Positions 21,520-31,789 of a DNA stretch of 64,000 nucleotides are shown in pieces. Positions within the stretch are counted from its first letter, which is position 1. Every line of letters begins with the position of its first letter. Below the pieces are notes generated by a model that saw nothing but the letters and a program-made list of their open reading frames with translations, was not told where the DNA came from and made no database searches. The translations under genes were made by a program, and so were the position numbers. The stretch is from an uncultured Pelagibacteraceae bacterium (GTDB taxonomy: Bacteria > Pseudomonadota > Alphaproteobacteria > Pelagibacterales > Pelagibacteraceae). The stretch covers positions 31,838-95,837 of the forward strand of contig CACPMF010000004.1 in the NCBI GenBank assembly GCA_902634935.1, read 5' to 3'.

Positions 21520-22335
21520 ATGATAACAAACCTTGATACAGAAGGGCTTAGTAAAATCGCATTTGATTACGATCTTTTTTATATCGATATATGGGGAGTG
21601 ATACACAATGGTTTGGAGCTTAATTTTTCAGCCGTAGAAACTTTGAGACATCTAAAAGAAAATAAAAAAGAATATGTGCTTTTAACAAATGCACCAAGAC
21701 CTAATGAACCTGTAATAAAATTTTTAAAAAAAATGGGTCTAAAAGAAAATTTTGAAAATGTTTTCACTTCAGGTGAAGCAGCTTTAAAATATTTAAAAAG
21801 TGATCTTAAAAACAAAAAATTTTTCCACATAGGACCCCCAAGAGATTATGATTTATTTTCATCTTTTAAAAATTTAAAAGAAACAAATATAGATTTAGCA
21901 GATTATATTCTTTGCACAGGTTTGTTTGATAATTATAACAAAGATTTAGAATATTATAAAATACTTCTCAAAGAACATTTAAAAAAAAAGATGATATGCA
22001 CAAACCCAGATTTAATAGTCGATAAGGGAAATGTAAGAGAGTATTGTGCAGGATCGGTAGCAAAAGTTTTTGAGAATTTAAAAGGAGAAGTTATATATTT
22101 TGGTAAACCATATCCTCCAGTCTATGAGTTATCTGCCGAAACTAGAGATAAAAAAGTTCTATGTATAGGTGATAATCTTAACACAGATATTAAAGGTGCT
22201 AATGTTCAAAATTTTGATGCTCTGCTAATCACAGGAGGCATTCACAGAAATGAAATTTCTGATAAAAAAATAGAAAATTTAACTAAATCTTACAATGTTA
22301 AAATTAATTATATTCAAACAGAACTAAAATGGTGA
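21520..22335 (+). CDS. HAD-superfamily (class IIA) hydrolase
   Basis: DLFYIDIWGVIHNG, LLTNAPRP, GKPYPPVYELS, CIGDNLNTDIKGA. Confidence 0.87.
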   Translation: MITNLDTEGLSKIAFDYDLFYIDIWGVIHNGLELNFSAVETLRHLKENKKEYVLLTNAPRPNEPVIKFLKKMGLKENFENVFTSGEAALKYLKSDLKNKKFFHIGPPRDYDLFSSFKNLKETNIDLADYILCTGLFDNYNKDLEYYKILLKEHLKKKMICTNPDLIVDKGNVREYCAGSVAKVFENLKGEVIYFGKPYPPVYELSAETRDKKVLCIGDNLNTDIKGANVQNFDALLITGGIHRNEISDKKIENLTKSYNVKINYIQTELKW

Positions 22336-23252
22336 GAGTTAAAATATATAAAAATTTTAATATTAAAAAACAACACCACAACGCAATCATATTAATTGGT
22401 AACTTTGATGGACTGCACTTAGGTCATCAAAAATTATTTGATGAAGCTCTGAGATATAAAAAAAAATTTAAATTAAATCTCGGGGTAGTTACTTTTGACC
22501 CTATTCCAAAGATGTTTTTCAATAAAGAAATAAAAAATTATAGAATTTCAAATTTTAACCAAAAGATAACGTACTTTGATAAATATAAAGTTGATTTTAT
22601 AATAAACAAAAAATTTGATAAAAAATTTTCAAAAGTAGAATGTAATTCTTTTATAGAAAAATATTTATACAAAAAATTAAAATCAAAGTTTCTTTTCGTA
22701 AGCAATAATTTTAAATTTGGATACAAACGTAAGGGTGATGTTATTCTTTTAAAAAAATTTCAAAAAAAGTTTAATTACAATCTTATTAAACCAAAACCTT
22801 TAATTAAAAAAAATAAAATTGTTTCATCAACATTGATTAGAAATTATTTAGAAAGTGGAAAAATAGAAATAGCTAATAAATTTTTATCAAGAAAATGGTC
22901 TGTTGAGGGAAAAGTTGAAAAGGGCAGAATGCTTGGAAGAAAAATAGGTTTTCCAACTTGCAACATTGATATTAAAAATTATGTGATTGCTAAACCTGGA
23001 GTTTACTCTGTAAATGTTAGAATAGAAAAAAGTAATAAAATTTTTAAAGGGATCGCAAATCTTGGCTTTCGACCAACTTTTAATCAAAAAAAAATATTGT
23101 TAGAGGTAAATTTATTTAATTTTTCTGGAAATCTTTATAATAAAAAACTATCAGTAGATTTTAAAAATTTTATAAGAGGTGAAAAAAAATTTAAAAATAT
23201 AGATCAACTAAAGAAACAAATTAATAAAGATATTTTATCTGCAAAAAAATAA
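22329..23252 (+). CDS. ribF: bifunctional riboflavin kinase/FAD synthetase
   Basis: LIGNFDGLHLGHQKLF; GRKIGFPTCNI; GIANLGFRPTF. Confidence 0.93.
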   Translation: MVRVKIYKNFNIKKQHHNAIILIGNFDGLHLGHQKLFDEALRYKKKFKLNLGVVTFDPIPKMFFNKEIKNYRISNFNQKITYFDKYKVDFIINKKFDKKFSKVECNSFIEKYLYKKLKSKFLFVSNNFKFGYKRKGDVILLKKFQKKFNYNLIKPKPLIKKNKIVSSTLIRNYLESGKIEIANKFLSRKWSVEGKVEKGRMLGRKIGFPTCNIDIKNYVIAKPGVYSVNVRIEKSNKIFKGIANLGFRPTFNQKKILLEVNLFNFSGNLYNKKLSVDFKNFIRGEKKFKNIDQLKKQINKDILSAKK

Positions 23253-23258
23253 TATCCT

Positions 23259-25982
23259 ATGAGTAAAGAACATATAAATCTCCCAAAAACAGCATTTTCA
23301 ATGAAGGCTAACTTACCAGTAAGAGAACCTGGTATTTTGGATTACTGGCAAAAGATTGGCCTGTACAAGAAATTAAGACAAAAGAGCAAAGGTAAAGAAA
23401 AATTTGTTCTTCACGATGGACCTCCATATGCAAATGGAAATATTCATATGGGAACAGCTTTGAATAAAATACTTAAAGATATAATTACAAAGTTTCATCA
23501 GATGGATGGAAAAGACTCTGTATATGTCCCAGGTTGGGATTGTCATGGATTGCCAATAGAGTGGAAAATTGAGGAACAATATAAAAAAAATAAAAAAAAT
23601 AAAAATGATGTTCCAATTATTGAGTTTAGGAAAGAGTGTAGAGATTTTGCAACAAAATGGATAGGAATTCATAAAGATCAATTTCAAAGGCTGGGTGTAA
23701 TTGGCGATTGGGAAAATTATTATTCTACTATGAGCTTTGATGCTGAAGCTCAGATAGTAAGAGAACTTGGAAAATTTTTAAAAGAAGGGAGCTTATATAG
23801 GGGGTACAAACCAGTTCTTTGGTCTACAGTAGAAAAAACTGCTCTTGCAGATGCTGAAGTTGAATATATGGACCATGTATCCGATACAATTTATGTAGAA
23901 TTTCCAGTTGTTAAAACGAATTTTAAAGAGATAGAAAAATCAAATGTTGTTATATGGACAACTACACCTTGGACTATACCTGCAAATAAAGCTTTAGCTT
24001 ACAATCAAAGTTTAACTTATCTATTGCTGGAGATTGATAATGAAAAAAAAATTATTATTGCAAAAGATCTTTTAGAGTCCTTCAAAAAAGATACTAATAT
24101 TGAAAACACAAAAATTATTAAAGAATTTTCTGGAAAGGAATTCAAAGGGACAATTTGTAGTCATCCATTTTATTCGATTGGGTATGATTATGAAATTCCC
24201 ATGTTAGAGGCGAGATTTGTAACGACTGAACAAGGAACTGGAATTGTACATTGTGCACCAAGTCATGGTCCAGATGATTTTAATTTATGCCTAAATAATA
24301 ATATTAAAGCTGTTGAAACAGTTGATGATGATGGGAGATACACCAAAAATATTTTGCATTTTGAAGGGCTACATATTTTTAAAGCTAATAGTGTCATTAT
24401 AGAAAAATTAAAAGAACATGAAAAACTTATTGCAAATGGTAAATTAAATCACTCGTATCCACATTCATGGAGATCAAAAGCTCCATTAGTTCACCGTGCT
24501 ACCCCACAATGGTTTATATCTATGGAAAGTCATGAATTAAGATCAAAAGCATTGAAAGCATTGGATGAAACAACTTTTTATCCAAGTAAAGGAAAAGAAA
24601 GAATTAAGTCAATGATAGAAACCAGACCTGATTGGTGTGTTTCAAGACAAAGAGTTTGGGGAGTGCCTTTGCCAATTTTTATATCAAAGAAAGATGGCAA
24701 AGTCTTAATTGATGATGATGTTTTTGAAAATATTGCACAGATTTACGAAAAGGAAGGTTCAGATTGTTGGTTTTCAGATGATTATCAAAAATTATTGGGG
24801 AGCAAGTATAAAGCTGAAGATTTTAATAAACTAAGTGACATTGTTGAAGTATGGTTTGACAGTGGGTCTACTCACTCTTTCGTTCTTGAGAAAAGAGCCG
24901 ACCTTAAATGGCCAGCATCTATGTATTTAGAAGGATCTGATCAACATCGAGGATGGTTTCATTCATCTCTATTAGAATCCTGTGGCACGAGAGGCAAAGC
25001 TCCATTTGAAAGCATTTTATCACATGGATTTGTAGTAGACGGCAAAGGTCTAAAAATGTCTAAATCGCAAGGAAATGTTATAGCACCTGAAGATATTCTT
25101 AAAAAATATGGGGCAGATATTTTAAGAATTTGGGTTGCATCATCTAATTACGCAGAGGATCTAAGAATAGATTATTCAATTTTAGATCAACATGCAGAGT
25201 CTTACCGTAAAATAAGAAATACTTTTAGATTTTTACTTGGAAATATAAAAGATGAATATGAAGAATACGATTTTAATAATTTAGAAATTAATAATTTACC
25301 AGATCTAGAAAAGTATATGCTTCATCGTTTAGCTAAAGTGAACCAAAGTTTTCATAAAAATTTTCACTCATACAACTTTCATCAACTATACAAAGAATTA
25401 TTAAATTTTTGTACAGTTGAGTTATCAGCATTTTATTTCGATATCAGGAAGGATTTATTGTATTGTGACCCAATTAACTCTGATAAAAGATCTGACTGTA
25501 TCAAAGTTCTAAATATAATTCTGCAGTGCTTGTTAAAGTGGTTTGCTCCTATATTATCTTTTACAACAGAGGAAATTTTCAAACTCTTAAATCAAAATAG
25601 CGACAAGCAAAGTATCCACTTAGAAAATTTCATAAAAATTCCATCAAATTGGTTTAATGAAAATATCGAACATAAATGGGATAATATTAAAAAAATTAGA
25701 GAAGAAGCCAATATTAGTATCGAGATAAAAAGAGCTAGCAAGGAAATAGGCTCTAGTCTTGAGGCAAAAATTTTAATAAAACTAAATAAAGATTTATATT
25801 ATGTAACGAAAAATGAGAATTTTTCTGAAATTTGTATCACTTCAGAAAGTAAAATAGTTGAAGATCAGAATATTGATAAAGAAGTTGAAGTGATTACAGA
25901 AAAAGCCGAAGGAAGTAAATGTTCTTTATGCTGGAAAATAAAATCAAAAAAATGTGAGAGAATTAATTGTCAAATCTCCTAA
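23259..25982 (+). CDS. ileS: isoleucyl-tRNA synthetase
   Basis: HDGPPYANGNIHMG, GWDCHGLPIEWK, LKMSKSQGNVI, C-terminal Cys motif CSLCW. Confidence 0.97.
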   Translation: MSKEHINLPKTAFSMKANLPVREPGILDYWQKIGLYKKLRQKSKGKEKFVLHDGPPYANGNIHMGTALNKILKDIITKFHQMDGKDSVYVPGWDCHGLPIEWKIEEQYKKNKKNKNDVPIIEFRKECRDFATKWIGIHKDQFQRLGVIGDWENYYSTMSFDAEAQIVRELGKFLKEGSLYRGYKPVLWSTVEKTALADAEVEYMDHVSDTIYVEFPVVKTNFKEIEKSNVVIWTTTPWTIPANKALAYNQSLTYLLLEIDNEKKIIIAKDLLESFKKDTNIENTKIIKEFSGKEFKGTICSHPFYSIGYDYEIPMLEARFVTTEQGTGIVHCAPSHGPDDFNLCLNNNIKAVETVDDDGRYTKNILHFEGLHIFKANSVIIEKLKEHEKLIANGKLNHSYPHSWRSKAPLVHRATPQWFISMESHELRSKALKALDETTFYPSKGKERIKSMIETRPDWCVSRQRVWGVPLPIFISKKDGKVLIDDDVFENIAQIYEKEGSDCWFSDDYQKLLGSKYKAEDFNKLSDIVEVWFDSGSTHSFVLEKRADLKWPASMYLEGSDQHRGWFHSSLLESCGTRGKAPFESILSHGFVVDGKGLKMSKSQGNVIAPEDILKKYGADILRIWVASSNYAEDLRIDYSILDQHAESYRKIRNTFRFLLGNIKDEYEEYDFNNLEINNLPDLEKYMLHRLAKVNQSFHKNFHSYNFHQLYKELLNFCTVELSAFYFDIRKDLLYCDPINSDKRSDCIKVLNIILQCLLKWFAPILSFTTEEIFKLLNQNSDKQSIHLENFIKIPSNWFNENIEHKWDNIKKIREEANISIEIKRASKEIGSSLEAKILIKLNKDLYYVTKNENFSEICITSESKIVEDQNIDKEVEVITEKAEGSKCSLCWKIKSKKCERINCQIS

Positions 25983-26480
25983 ATGAATAATTCATTCGTA
26001 AAAAAATTATTAATATATTTTTTAATAGTTTTGGTAATTTTCGCTTTAGATAGGTTTAGTAAACTTTTTATACTAAATATTTTAGAGGACAAAGATAAAG
26101 TAGATATCTATATTAACTCTTTTTTAAGCTTATATTTAGTTTGGAATAAAGGAATTGGATTTGGTTTATTTTCATTTGATGATACTACAGCATATAATTT
26201 AATAACCTTAATAATATTATGCATTAACGTAATTATAGTTTATCTGATTTTTGTAGAAGAAGGTTTGAAGATTTATTTTTTACTTACTATATTAGGTGGA
26301 TCATTAGGCAATTTGGTTGATAGATTATATTATAAAGCAGTACCCGATTTTATTGATATAAACTATAACGGATATCATTGGTTCATTTTTAATGTTGCAG
26401 ATATCTTTATTACGCTAGGAATCATTTGTCTTATTTTGGCTGAATTGTTAAATTATAAATCATCAAATGAAAAAAAATAA
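25983..26480 (+). CDS. lspA: lipoprotein signal peptidase
   Basis: LGGSLGNLVDRLYYKAVPDFIDI; FNVADIFITLG. Confidence 0.93.
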   Translation: MNNSFVKKLLIYFLIVLVIFALDRFSKLFILNILEDKDKVDIYINSFLSLYLVWNKGIGFGLFSFDDTTAYNLITLIILCINVIIVYLIFVEEGLKIYFLLTILGGSLGNLVDRLYYKAVPDFIDINYNGYHWFIFNVADIFITLGIICLILAELLNYKSSNEKK

Positions 26481-26793
26481 AAATCTATCAGTTATATTGA
26501 TTTTATTTAGTCTATTTTTATATTCATGCCAAACTGCAACGGATGCATTACAAGGCAAAAAAAGATCCGATCAAAGTGATGAATTTTTAGTTGAAAAAAA
26601 GAACCCATTAGCAATGCCACCTGATTTTGATAAACTCCCAACACCAGGCAATCAAGAAGTGTCCACTGAAACGTTTAGCGATAACAATGAGGTTAAAGAT
26701 TTATTAAATATAGATGAGAGCAAAAACCAAATTGTTGAAAAAGACGAGAATTCCACAGATATTGAAAGCTCTATTTTAGAGAAAATTCAATAA
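26467..26793 (+). CDS. lipoprotein, DUF3035-like
   Basis: Lipobox LYSC; KNPLAMPPDFDKLPTPG. Confidence 0.7.
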   Translation: MKKNKNLSVILILFSLFLYSCQTATDALQGKKRSDQSDEFLVEKKNPLAMPPDFDKLPTPGNQEVSTETFSDNNEVKDLLNIDESKNQIVEKDENSTDIESSILEKIQ

Positions 26794-26795
26794 TA

Positions 26796-27968
26796 ATGTT
26801 TACAAAAAATATAAATTTTTCAAATTTTAAATTTAAATCAAACCCTAGTAAGAAAAAAAATTTACTTAAAAAGATAAATAATAAAAATATTTTTATAGAA
26901 TTCCCTTTATTGAAATCTCTAACTAAAGAATATCAAATGGGATACGATAGGAGTTTAATAAAATCACTAAAAAATTATAAAAAAATAAATTTGATTGGTA
27001 TGGGAGGTTCAATTTTAGGTACCCAGGCAATTTACGATTTTTTTAAACATAGAGTAAAAAAAAATTTTAATTTTTTCGATAATCTTCAAGCAAAAAAGTT
27101 TGTTTCTTCAAGTGAGAAAAAAATTAATATTTTAGTCTCTAAATCGGGCAATACGCTGGAGACTATCTCAAATTTTAATATTTTGCGGCAAAAGGAGAAA
27201 AAAAATAAAAATATTTTTATAACTGAAAAAAAAATAAATTTTTTAACAACACTCGCAAAGAAATTAAAAATTGAAGTTATTGAGCATAAAAATTTTATTG
27301 GAGGAAGATATTCTGTGCTTTCCGAGGTTGGAATGTTACCTGCAGAATTAATGGGGCTAAATGAAAAAAAATTTAAAAACTTCAATCAATTAATTAAAAA
27401 TAAAAATTTTGTTAACTCATTAATAGAAAATGTTTTAGCAATAAACCAGTTTGTTTTTAACAAAAAAACTAACTCTATTATTTTAAATTATGATGAAAAA
27501 TCAGATAGTTTTTTTAGATGGTATCAACAATTGACAGCAGAAAGCTTAGGAAAAAAGGGAAAAGGTATTTTACCATTAATTTCAACAATGCCAAAAGATA
27601 ATCATAGTCTTCTCCAACTTTATTTAGATGGTCCAAAAAACAATTTTTTTACTTTTTTTAGTGTAAGTGAAAAAAATTCCCCTAAAATTAATAGTTCAAA
27701 TTTGAACAGTAATTTTAGTCATCTTAAATACAAAAACTTATACAAAATTTTAGTATCGCAAAAACAGGCAACAGAAAATGTTTTCAATAAAAAAAAAATT
27801 CCCTTCAGGTCATTTAATGTTCATAAAAGAAATGAAGAAACAATGGGTGAGCTTTTTAGTTTTTTTATTTTAGAAACTATTCTTTTAGGGCAGTTGATGA
27901 AAGTTAATCCTTTTGATCAACCCTCTGTTGAATTAATTAAAAAAGAAACTGTAAAAATATTAAGATAA
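26796..27968 (+). CDS. pgi: glucose-6-phosphate isomerase, divergent compact form
   Basis: SKSGNTLETISNF, GGRYSVLSEVGMLPAELMG, RNEETMGELFSFF. Confidence 0.88.
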   Translation: MFTKNINFSNFKFKSNPSKKKNLLKKINNKNIFIEFPLLKSLTKEYQMGYDRSLIKSLKNYKKINLIGMGGSILGTQAIYDFFKHRVKKNFNFFDNLQAKKFVSSSEKKINILVSKSGNTLETISNFNILRQKEKKNKNIFITEKKINFLTTLAKKLKIEVIEHKNFIGGRYSVLSEVGMLPAELMGLNEKKFKNFNQLIKNKNFVNSLIENVLAINQFVFNKKTNSIILNYDEKSDSFFRWYQQLTAESLGKKGKGILPLISTMPKDNHSLLQLYLDGPKNNFFTFFSVSEKNSPKINSSNLNSNFSHLKYKNLYKILVSQKQATENVFNKKKIPFRSFNVHKRNEETMGELFSFFILETILLGQLMKVNPFDQPSVELIKKETVKILR

Positions 27969-28523
27969 TTTTCCAAAAATTATTTTAGAAATACCATAGT
28001 TCTTTTCTCTTTGAATTAAAAAGTCTTCAGAAAATTTATCAATAGTTTTTTTATTTCTGTGTAATATTAATAGTGTTCTTTTATTAGCTAATTTTTTCTT
28101 TTTGATTTTATCAATTATAGTTTCAATATTTTTATCTTTGAATGGTGGGTCTAAAAAAATTATGTCAAATTTATTGTCAAATATATTTTCTTCATTAAAT
28201 TTATAAGAGTCACTTTGATATACACTCGCTTTTTTTAAAAGTTGAAATTTTTCTAAGTTCTTTTTTAAAAGCATATTTGACTGATGATAGTTTTCAAAAA
28301 ATACAACTTTTTCAGCACCTCTTGACAAACATTCAATACCAAAAGATCCAGTACCAGCAAATAAATCTAATATTTTGGCTCCTTTTAAATTTATAGTTTC
28401 ATTATTTGAGTGTTCAATTATGTTAAAAATAGACTCTCTAACTCTATCTTTTAAAGGTCTAGTAGATTTATCGGCAGGCTCTAAAATTTTCTGTCCCTTA
28501 AGGTAGCCTCCAATTACACGCAT
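27960..28523 (-). CDS. rsmD: 16S rRNA (guanine966-N2)-methyltransferase
   Basis: MRVIGGYLKGQKI, DLFAGTGSFGIECLSRGA, IIFLDPPF. Confidence 0.93.
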   Translation of the reverse strand: MRVIGGYLKGQKILEPADKSTRPLKDRVRESIFNIIEHSNNETINLKGAKILDLFAGTGSFGIECLSRGAEKVVFFENYHQSNMLLKKNLEKFQLLKKASVYQSDSYKFNEENIFDNKFDIIFLDPPFKDKNIETIIDKIKKKKLANKRTLLILHRNKKTIDKFSEDFLIQREKNYGISKIIFGKLS

Positions 28524-29786
28524 CTAATCAATAGCCTTGAAACCAATGTCTTTTCTAAAAAATCCACCACCCCAATTTAAATCCTTAATTTTATCAATTG
28601 CTGATTTTCTAGCCTCTAAATAACTCTCTGAAATACTTACAAAATTTAATACCCTTCCACCATTAGCGAATATTTTGTCATTTTTAGAAATTGTTCCTGC
28701 GTGGAAAATGAAATTATTTTTGTTATTTTTAATTTTATTAAGATTTTTTATTTCAACGTTTTTTTCGTAACTTTCTGGATAACCCTTTGAACATAAAACA
28801 ATAGATAAACTTTTTTTATCTGACCAATCTACGTTAGATTGATTTAATTTTTGTTCACAACAAGCATTAATTATATCTAAAAAATCTGATTTTAGTAATG
28901 GAAGAATAGTTTGACACTCTGGATCACCCATACGCACATTGTACTCAATTAAAAATGGCTCATTATTTTTAATCATTAAACCTGCATAAAGAAATCCAAT
29001 ATACTCCTCTCCAAAATCTCTTATAGCTCTAAAAGTAGGCTCAATAATTTTATCAATAATTTTTTTTTCTAAATCTTTATTTATTAAAGCTGATGGAGAA
29101 TAAGCACCCATGCCTCCAGTATTTTTTCCTGTATCATCTTCACCAACTCTTTTATGATCTTGCGCAGTATTAAATTGTTTGAAACTTTTTCCATCTGAAA
29201 TGACAAAAAAACTCATTTCTTCACCTTCAAGAAATTCCTCAATTACAATTTGATCAGCTTGTCCAAATTTTCCATTAAATATTTCTTTCACTGCTTCATT
29301 GGATTTTTCAAGATTTTCACAAATATAAACTCCTTTTCCTGCTGCAAGGCCATCTGCTTTAATGACTATTGGAAATTTAACTTGGTTTAAATATTCAATA
29401 GATTCTTTCAAATTTTTTAAAATATTAAATTTTGCTGTAGGTATATTATATTTTTTACAAACATTTTTAGTAAACGTTTTTGATCCTTCAAATTGAGATA
29501 GTACTTTATTTGGTCCGAAAACTTTTATTTTTTTTTCTTGCAAAAAATCAGCTATACCATCTACCAAAGGTTTTTCTGGACCAACAACTACTAATTCAAT
29601 TTTATTTTTCAAAATAAAATCATAAATACTTTCAAAATTGTCTAAATTTAAATTAACATTTTCAGCCAAATGACATGTACCAGCATTTCCTGGAATACAA
29701 TAAATTTTAGTGGTTTTTTTTGATAATGACATTTGATTTACCAACGCATGCTCTCTTCCACCACTTCCAAGAATTGCAATTTTCAT
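28524..29786 (-). CDS. purD: phosphoribosylamine-glycine ligase
   Basis: MKIAILGSGGREHAL; VVGPEKPLVDGIAD; RMGDPECQ. Confidence 0.96.
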   Translation of the reverse strand: MKIAILGSGGREHALVNQMSLSKKTTKIYCIPGNAGTCHLAENVNLNLDNFESIYDFILKNKIELVVVGPEKPLVDGIADFLQEKKIKVFGPNKVLSQFEGSKTFTKNVCKKYNIPTAKFNILKNLKESIEYLNQVKFPIVIKADGLAAGKGVYICENLEKSNEAVKEIFNGKFGQADQIVIEEFLEGEEMSFFVISDGKSFKQFNTAQDHKRVGEDDTGKNTGGMGAYSPSALINKDLEKKIIDKIIEPTFRAIRDFGEEYIGFLYAGLMIKNNEPFLIEYNVRMGDPECQTILPLLKSDFLDIINACCEQKLNQSNVDWSDKKSLSIVLCSKGYPESYEKNVEIKNLNKIKNNKNNFIFHAGTISKNDKIFANGGRVLNFVSISESYLEARKSAIDKIKDLNWGGGFFRKDIGFKAID

Positions 29787-29809
29787 ATAGATATTTATAT
29801 ATCTCAATA

Positions 29810-30007
29810 ATGCAAAATAAGTTAGCTAAATTAAAATACCTTCCTAATAATTTTGAAATTATTGAGGAAGGCGACCATGTAATATGTTCTATATCTGGAA
29901 AGAAAATTCTTTTAGAAAATTTGACCTATTGGAATGTTGAAGAACAAGAGGCATATTTTTCATATAAAGAGGCTGCAGCTAAAAGAGATAAGTTAAAAAA
30001 ATCTTAA
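29810..30007 (+). CDS. DUF2093-like small protein
   Basis: MQNKLAKLKYLPNNFEIIEEGDHVICSISGKKILLENLTYWNVEEQEAY. Confidence 0.7.
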   Translation: MQNKLAKLKYLPNNFEIIEEGDHVICSISGKKILLENLTYWNVEEQEAYFSYKEAAAKRDKLKKS

Positions 30008-30008
30008 T

Positions 30009-30869
30009 TTACTTTTTCCATCTGTCGTGGGTCCAAATCCATTGAAGTGGATTTTTTACTATCATTTGCTCGAGCAAAGTATTTAAAAACTGCGTAATTT
30101 CCTCAATAGTTTTACTTTCACCTACTTTAATAGGTTTGGAAACGTACATTTTAAAATGAAATTTGCTTCTTCTTTCTATGTAGATTGGAACTAGATCACA
30201 TTTATATTTTTTAACCAATTGCGCTGGGATAGTAGTTGTAGTAGCTAAGCTACCAAAAAAATTAACTTTAGATCCTTCTCGAACCCTTTGGTCAATCATC
30301 AATGCAATAGACGACCCTTTTTTAAGATTTTCAATTATTTCCCTTGTCCCTGAACGTCCTTTTTTAATTTGTTTTTTACAAATATATTTAATTCGAATTT
30401 TTTCCATAGTTTTATTAAGGAAAATATTATTTAACGGTCGATAAATAGCAGATAAATCAATCCCATATTTTTCAATCATCATAGCCATCAATTCAAAATT
30501 ATTAAAATGTCCAGATATGAAAACTACTTTTTTGTTTTTTGATTTAATTTCATCGAGGTACTGTTTTCCATCTACTTGAATATACTTTTCAAGTTTACCA
30601 TTTCTAAAGTTTTTAATGAAAGGATATTCAGCAAAAATTCTTCCATAATTTCCAAATATTTCATCCGTAGATTGTTCATGAGTTTTTTTTAATGAGATAT
30701 TAGATTTTTTTAAATTATCTATAACTAGACTTTTAGATCTAAATAATGGTCCAATTGTTTTTCCAATAAAAAATCCAAAGTTTGAAGCCAATTTGTATCC
30801 TAAGACTTTAAATATGATCAACAATAAAGAAACTAAAACAAATTCAAAAAAATAAATAACGGTTTTCAT
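30009..30869 (-). CDS. lipid A biosynthesis lauroyl/myristoyl acyltransferase (LpxL/HtrB-like)
   Basis: FISGHFNNFELM, YRPLNN, C-terminal PLQWIWTHDRWK. Confidence 0.9.
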   Translation of the reverse strand: MKTVIYFFEFVLVSLLLIIFKVLGYKLASNFGFFIGKTIGPLFRSKSLVIDNLKKSNISLKKTHEQSTDEIFGNYGRIFAEYPFIKNFRNGKLEKYIQVDGKQYLDEIKSKNKKVVFISGHFNNFELMAMMIEKYGIDLSAIYRPLNNIFLNKTMEKIRIKYICKKQIKKGRSGTREIIENLKKGSSIALMIDQRVREGSKVNFFGSLATTTTIPAQLVKKYKCDLVPIYIERRSKFHFKMYVSKPIKVGESKTIEEITQFLNTLLEQMIVKNPLQWIWTHDRWKK

Positions 30870-31789
30870 AAGTTTTTGTTTAAAAAACTCTCAAATTTTT
30901 TCTGATTTGAGATTTTTAGATCAACTTTAATAAATTTTATATTTTTTTTTTTAGAATTATCTAGTCTTAAATAATCTTTTTCAGAAGTAACTATTTCCAA
31001 TCTTTTTTCTTTTGCAAGACTTTTAATTTCATTAATGTCTTTATTAGAAAAATTATAATGATCAGGAAAAAATTTTTTTTCTTTAATTTTAAATTTGTAT
31101 TTGATTAAAGTTTTTTCAAATTCTTCAGGATTACCTAGACCACAAAAAATTAGATAATTTTTTTTTAAATTAAATGATTTTAAATTGGTTGGTTTATAGT
31201 TTGCATAGAAAATTTTAATATTTTTATTAATTTTTTTAATTTTATTTTGAAATTTAATATTTTTTTTCTCTCCATTCAAAAATACAGCATCATAATTTCG
31301 TATTTCAAATAAGCTCTCTCGCAAAGGTCCTGCAGGTATTAAAAAACCATTTCCAATGGTATGAGTACTATTAAAACAAGCAATTGATAAATCGTAATTA
31401 ATCTTCTTTTCTTGCAATCCATCATCACAAATTGCTATGTCAAAATTTTTATGTTCGGCAGTTTTAATAGCTATATCTCTATTTTTAAAACATAATAAAT
31501 TTCCATTTTTTTTTAAAATTTTTTGTTCGTCTTTTTGATCGACATAGTTTTTTTTTATAATTGTGGTTTTATATTTTTTTTTTAAAATACTATTTATTTT
31601 AATAACCAACGGAGTTTTGCCTGTCCCACCTAAATATATATTACCAACACATATAGTTTTAACTTTAAATTTAACCTTTGGTGATAATTTTTTCAAATAA
31701 TTAAATAAAAACGTAAAGAAAGTTAATGGAAGAAGAATAATTGAAATTAAATTAACAGTATCAAGATAAATTGGTCTCTTAATTTTCAT
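30866..31789 (-). CDS. lpxK: tetraacyldisaccharide 4'-kinase
   Basis: VGNIYLGGTGKTPLVIKI; CDDGLQ; SEKDYLRL. Confidence 0.92.
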   Translation of the reverse strand: MKIKRPIYLDTVNLISIILLPLTFFTFLFNYLKKLSPKVKFKVKTICVGNIYLGGTGKTPLVIKINSILKKKYKTTIIKKNYVDQKDEQKILKKNGNLLCFKNRDIAIKTAEHKNFDIAICDDGLQEKKINYDLSIACFNSTHTIGNGFLIPAGPLRESLFEIRNYDAVFLNGEKKNIKFQNKIKKINKNIKIFYANYKPTNLKSFNLKKNYLIFCGLGNPEEFEKTLIKYKFKIKEKKFFPDHYNFSNKDINEIKSLAKEKRLEIVTSEKDYLRLDNSKKKNIKFIKVDLKISNQKKFESFLNKNL